Origin: JBGPHT01 sp041484525
GTDB taxonomy: Bacteria; Acidobacteriota; Terriglobia; Bryobacterales; Bryobacteraceae
Direction of reading: 5' to 3'
Assembly: GCA_041484525.1 (NCBI GenBank)
Contig: JBGPHT010000018.1
Coordinates: 1-64,000 of the forward strand
DNA length: 64,000 bases
Position numbers and translations under genes: made by a program. Below the pieces are notes generated by a model, which saw only the letters and a program-made list of their open reading frames with translations, was not told the DNA's origin and did no database searches. Positions 61,807 to 64,000 of this stretch are shown here, one piece after another; position 1 is the stretch's first letter; each line of letters opens with the position of its first letter.

Positions 61807-62796
61807 ATGGGAACCAAGCTACCACTTTTTCCGGTACAGGCATCCACCATCGCGCCCGAGGTGGATCATCTGCTCTACTTCCTGCTCGCAGTGGCCGTGT
61901 TTTTCACGTTGCTGATTTTCTTTTCGATCTTCTATTTCGCGGTCCGCTACCGGCGCCGCTCGGAGCAGGAACTGCCGCACGTGATCCACGGCAGCATGAC
62001 GCTCGAAATCCTGTGGAGCGTGATTCCGTTCGGCCTCACCATGGTGATGTTCACGTGGGGCGCCAGCATCTACTTCACGCAGAATGTCCCGCCGCATGAC
62101 GCGCTGACGGTCTACGCCGTGGGCAAGCAGTGGATGTGGAAGCTGCAGCACATGGAGGGGCAGCGCGAAATTAATGAGCTGCACATTCCGGTCGGGCGCG
62201 CGGTGAAGCTGATCATGACGTCGGAGGACGTGATCCACAGTTTCTTCGTGCCGGCATTCCGTACCAAACAGGACGTGCTGCCAGGGAAGTATTCGATGAC
62301 CTGGTTCCAGCCCACCAAGCCGGGCAAGTATCACCTGTTCTGCGCCGAATATTGCGGCACCAAGCACTCGGGAATGATCGGCTGGGTCTATGTGATGGAG
62401 CCGCAGGATTATCAAACGTGGCTCAGCGGCGGCGCGACCACGGGGTCGCTCGCCGAAAACGGGCAGAAACTTTTCCAGGAGCTGGCCTGCGCCAACTGCC
62501 ACAAGGACGATGGCACGGGGCGCTGTCCCAAGCTGGTCGGGCTGTTCGGCACCAGCGTGCCGCTCACCGGAGGCGGCAGCGTGAAGGCCGACGAAGCCTA
62601 CATCCGGGAGTCGATCTTGAACCCAAGCGCCAAGGTGGTGTCCGGATACCAGCCGGTGATGCCGACCTTCCAGGGGCTGGTGACGGAGGAGAACGTGTTG
62701 CAGTTGATCGAGTACGTGAAGTCGATCGGGCCGAAGCCTGCGAATGCCGCGGCGCCGGCCGCGAGTACCGGGAGTTCGACACCTAAGAATCGGTAG
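61807..62796 (+). CDS. coxB: Cytochrome c oxidase subunit II with fused cytochrome c domain
   Basis: The 329-residue protein has two membrane helices (residues about 22-47 and 66-90) and the CuA domain with ligands His144, Cys179, Cys183, His187 and Met190 (CAEYCGTKHSGM). A C-terminal cytochrome c domain carries CANCH at residues 228-232 with a distal methionine in GYQPVMPTF. The fused domain is typical of caa3 oxidases that take electrons directly from ACIII or a soluble cytochrome. It follows the SCO gene by 6 bases. Confidence 0.97.
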   Translation: MGTKLPLFPVQASTIAPEVDHLLYFLLAVAVFFTLLIFFSIFYFAVRYRRRSEQELPHVIHGSMTLEILWSVIPFGLTMVMFTWGASIYFTQNVPPHDALTVYAVGKQWMWKLQHMEGQREINELHIPVGRAVKLIMTSEDVIHSFFVPAFRTKQDVLPGKYSMTWFQPTKPGKYHLFCAEYCGTKHSGMIGWVYVMEPQDYQTWLSGGATTGSLAENGQKLFQELACANCHKDDGTGRCPKLVGLFGTSVPLTGGGSVKADEAYIRESILNPSAKVVSGYQPVMPTFQGLVTEENVLQLIEYVKSIGPKPANAAAPAASTGSSTPKNR

Positions 62797-62800
62797 AGAT

Positions 62801-64000
62801 ATGATTACCGCCGCCGCACAAGAACGAGAGCATTACTTAAACACCAGCTACGGCATCAAATCGTGGCTCCTGACTAAGGACCACAAGCGCATCGGGCTGC
62901 TCTACCTCGCTACTATTACGTTGTTCTTCTTTCTGGGCGGCGCCTTCGCTACGCTGATCCGCATCGAACTGCTGACGCCGCAGGGCGACTTGGTTTCGTC
63001 GGACACTTACAACAAGCTGTTCACGATGCACGGCGTGATCATGGTGTTCTTCTTCCTGATTCCGTCGGTACCGGCCACGCTGGGTAATTTCTTTATGCCG
63101 ATGATGATCGGCGCACGCGACCTGGCGTTTCCGAAGATCAACTTACTGAGTTGGTACCTGCTGGTAGTCGGCGGACTATTCACACTCTTCGCCATGTTTG
63201 CTGGTGGCGTGGATACCGGCTGGACCTTCTACACGCCTTACAGCACGACTTACTCGAACACCTGGGTGATCGCCACTGCGCTGGGCATTTTCATCAGCGG
63301 CTTCTCCTCCATCCTGACTGGCCTGAACTTCATCGTGACTGTGCACCGCATGCGCGCTCCTGGCATGACGTGGTTCCGCCTGCCGCTGTTCGTGTGGGCA
63401 AATTACGCCACCAGCCTGATCCAGGTGCTGGGCACGCCGGTACTGGCCGTCACCATCGTGCTGCTGTTCTGCGAGCGCGTGTTCCACATGGGGATTTTCG
63501 ATCCGGCGCGCGGCGGCGATCCGGTGTTGTTCCAGCACCTCTTCTGGTTCTACTCTCACCCCGCGGTATACATCATGGTGCTGCCCGCGATGGGCGTGAT
63601 CAGCGAGTTAGTGTCGGTGTTTTCGCGCAAGCCGGTCTTCGGGTACGGCTTCGTGGCGTTCTCGAGCGTGGCGATCGCGGTGCTCGGATTCCTGGTCTGG
63701 GGGCACCACCTGTTCGTCAGCACACAATCTGTGTATGCCGGGATGGTGTTCTCGTTCCTGAGTTACTTCGTGGCGATTCCGTCGGCCATCAAAGTCTTCA
63801 ACTGGACCGCTACCTTATATAAGGGCTCGATATCGTTCGCCACGCCGATGCTGTATGCGTTCGGCTTCGTCGGGCTGTTCACCATCGGCGGGCTGACCGG
63901 CCTGTTCGTCGCGTGCCTGGGGATCGACGTGCACGTAACCGATACTTACTTCGTTGTCGCGCACTTCCACTACATCATGGTGGGCGGCACCATCATGGCG
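62801..64000 (+). CDS. coxA: Cytochrome c oxidase subunit I (3' end beyond the window)
   Basis: The first 400 codons of subunit I start at ATG 62801. The haem-a His is in TMHGVIMVFFFL. Helix VI reads WFYSHPAVYIMVLP, and CuB histidines follow in VWGHHLFVS. The final visible part is TDTYFVVAHFHYIMVGG with the haem-a3 and haem-a ligands. The YSHP motif without the helix-VI glutamate marks the A2 type of haem-copper oxidase. The gene lies four bases after coxB and is open at the window edge. Confidence 0.97.
   Translation, partial: MITAAAQEREHYLNTSYGIKSWLLTKDHKRIGLLYLATITLFFFLGGAFATLIRIELLTPQGDLVSSDTYNKLFTMHGVIMVFFFLIPSVPATLGNFFMPMMIGARDLAFPKINLLSWYLLVVGGLFTLFAMFAGGVDTGWTFYTPYSTTYSNTWVIATALGIFISGFSSILTGLNFIVTVHRMRAPGMTWFRLPLFVWANYATSLIQVLGTPVLAVTIVLLFCERVFHMGIFDPARGGDPVLFQHLFWFYSHPAVYIMVLPAMGVISELVSVFSRKPVFGYGFVAFSSVAIAVLGFLVWGHHLFVSTQSVYAGMVFSFLSYFVAIPSAIKVFNWTATLYKGSISFATPMLYAFGFVGLFTIGGLTGLFVACLGIDVHVTDTYFVVAHFHYIMVGGTIMA

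Overview
The window looks like a chromosomal segment of an Acidobacteriota member close to the Solibacteres/Bryobacterales (Candidatus Solibacter type). This rests on the high G+C of the coding sequence, two TIGR03435-family proteins (a family expanded in that group), bacillithiol genes, many Tat- and Sec-exported enzymes and a complete alternative complex III (ACIII) operon next to a haem-copper oxidase. The taxonomic call is an inference from gene content, with no database search.

Layout. 1-5.2 kb: a degraded fragment and a small membrane protein, then a plus-strand set for an exported two-subunit molybdenum hydroxylase, a cupin and a GH29 alpha-L-fucosidase. 5.2-9.5 kb: two small membrane proteins and a five-PAS hybrid histidine kinase. 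9.5-15.2 kb: a deleted SGNH-hydrolase pseudogene, an S9 peptidase, a polyprenyl sugar-phosphate transferase, a PyrE-like phosphoribosyltransferase and the tail of a TonB-dependent receptor. 15.4-22 kb: a methyltransferase, a NarL-type histidine kinase, a five-bladed-propeller lipoprotein, bshA, an aldo/keto reductase, a truncated UvrC-like protein and small ORFs. 22-33.5 kb: STAS protein, two TIGR03435 proteins, a VapBC module with an internally duplicated antitoxin, an amidohydrolase interrupted by a 176-bp MITE-like element, yjbQ, glmS, purS, murI, a Smr protein, a YdcH-like protein, a GNAT acetyltransferase and a CPBP protease. 33.5-44.5 kb: a beta-hydroxyacid dehydrogenase, dxr-rseP, bshC, a GH63-like glucosidase, tdh, an ATP-grasp protein and yggX. 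44.5-51.5 kb: a minus-strand glycine cleavage operon gcvT-gcvH-gcvPA-gcvPB running into a GT39-like membrane protein and yggX. 51.7-64 kb: a glycosylasparaginase, then actA-B-C-D-E-F, a small membrane protein, SCO, coxB and coxA, which runs off the end.

Functional links. Tdh and the glycine cleavage system connect threonine and glycine to one-carbon metabolism. BshA and BshC are the first and last enzymes of bacillithiol synthesis; the deacetylase is not in the window. Dxr and RseP pair isoprenoid precursor synthesis with envelope stress proteolysis. ACIII with SCO, CoxB and CoxA forms a quinol-to-oxygen respiratory branch; CoxA carries the YSHP helix-VI signature of A2-type oxidases.

The most distinctive non-coding content is short palindromic repeats. 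Family 1 (arms around GGGGACAGGC/GCCTGTCCCC) has six near-complete copies and two fragments, and includes a co-varying GGTGAC/GTCACC subtype. Family 2 (ends GAAAGAAT/ATTCTTTC) has two copies. One family-2 copy is an exact 28-codon in-frame insert in the leader of the SCO gene, and family-1 sequence forms the N-terminal coding region of the propeller lipoprotein. Other items worth checking are the MITE in the amidohydrolase, the VapB duplication and a pseudoknot-capable A/T-rich leader upstream of dxr. No tRNA, rRNA, CRISPR array or complete insertion sequence was seen.
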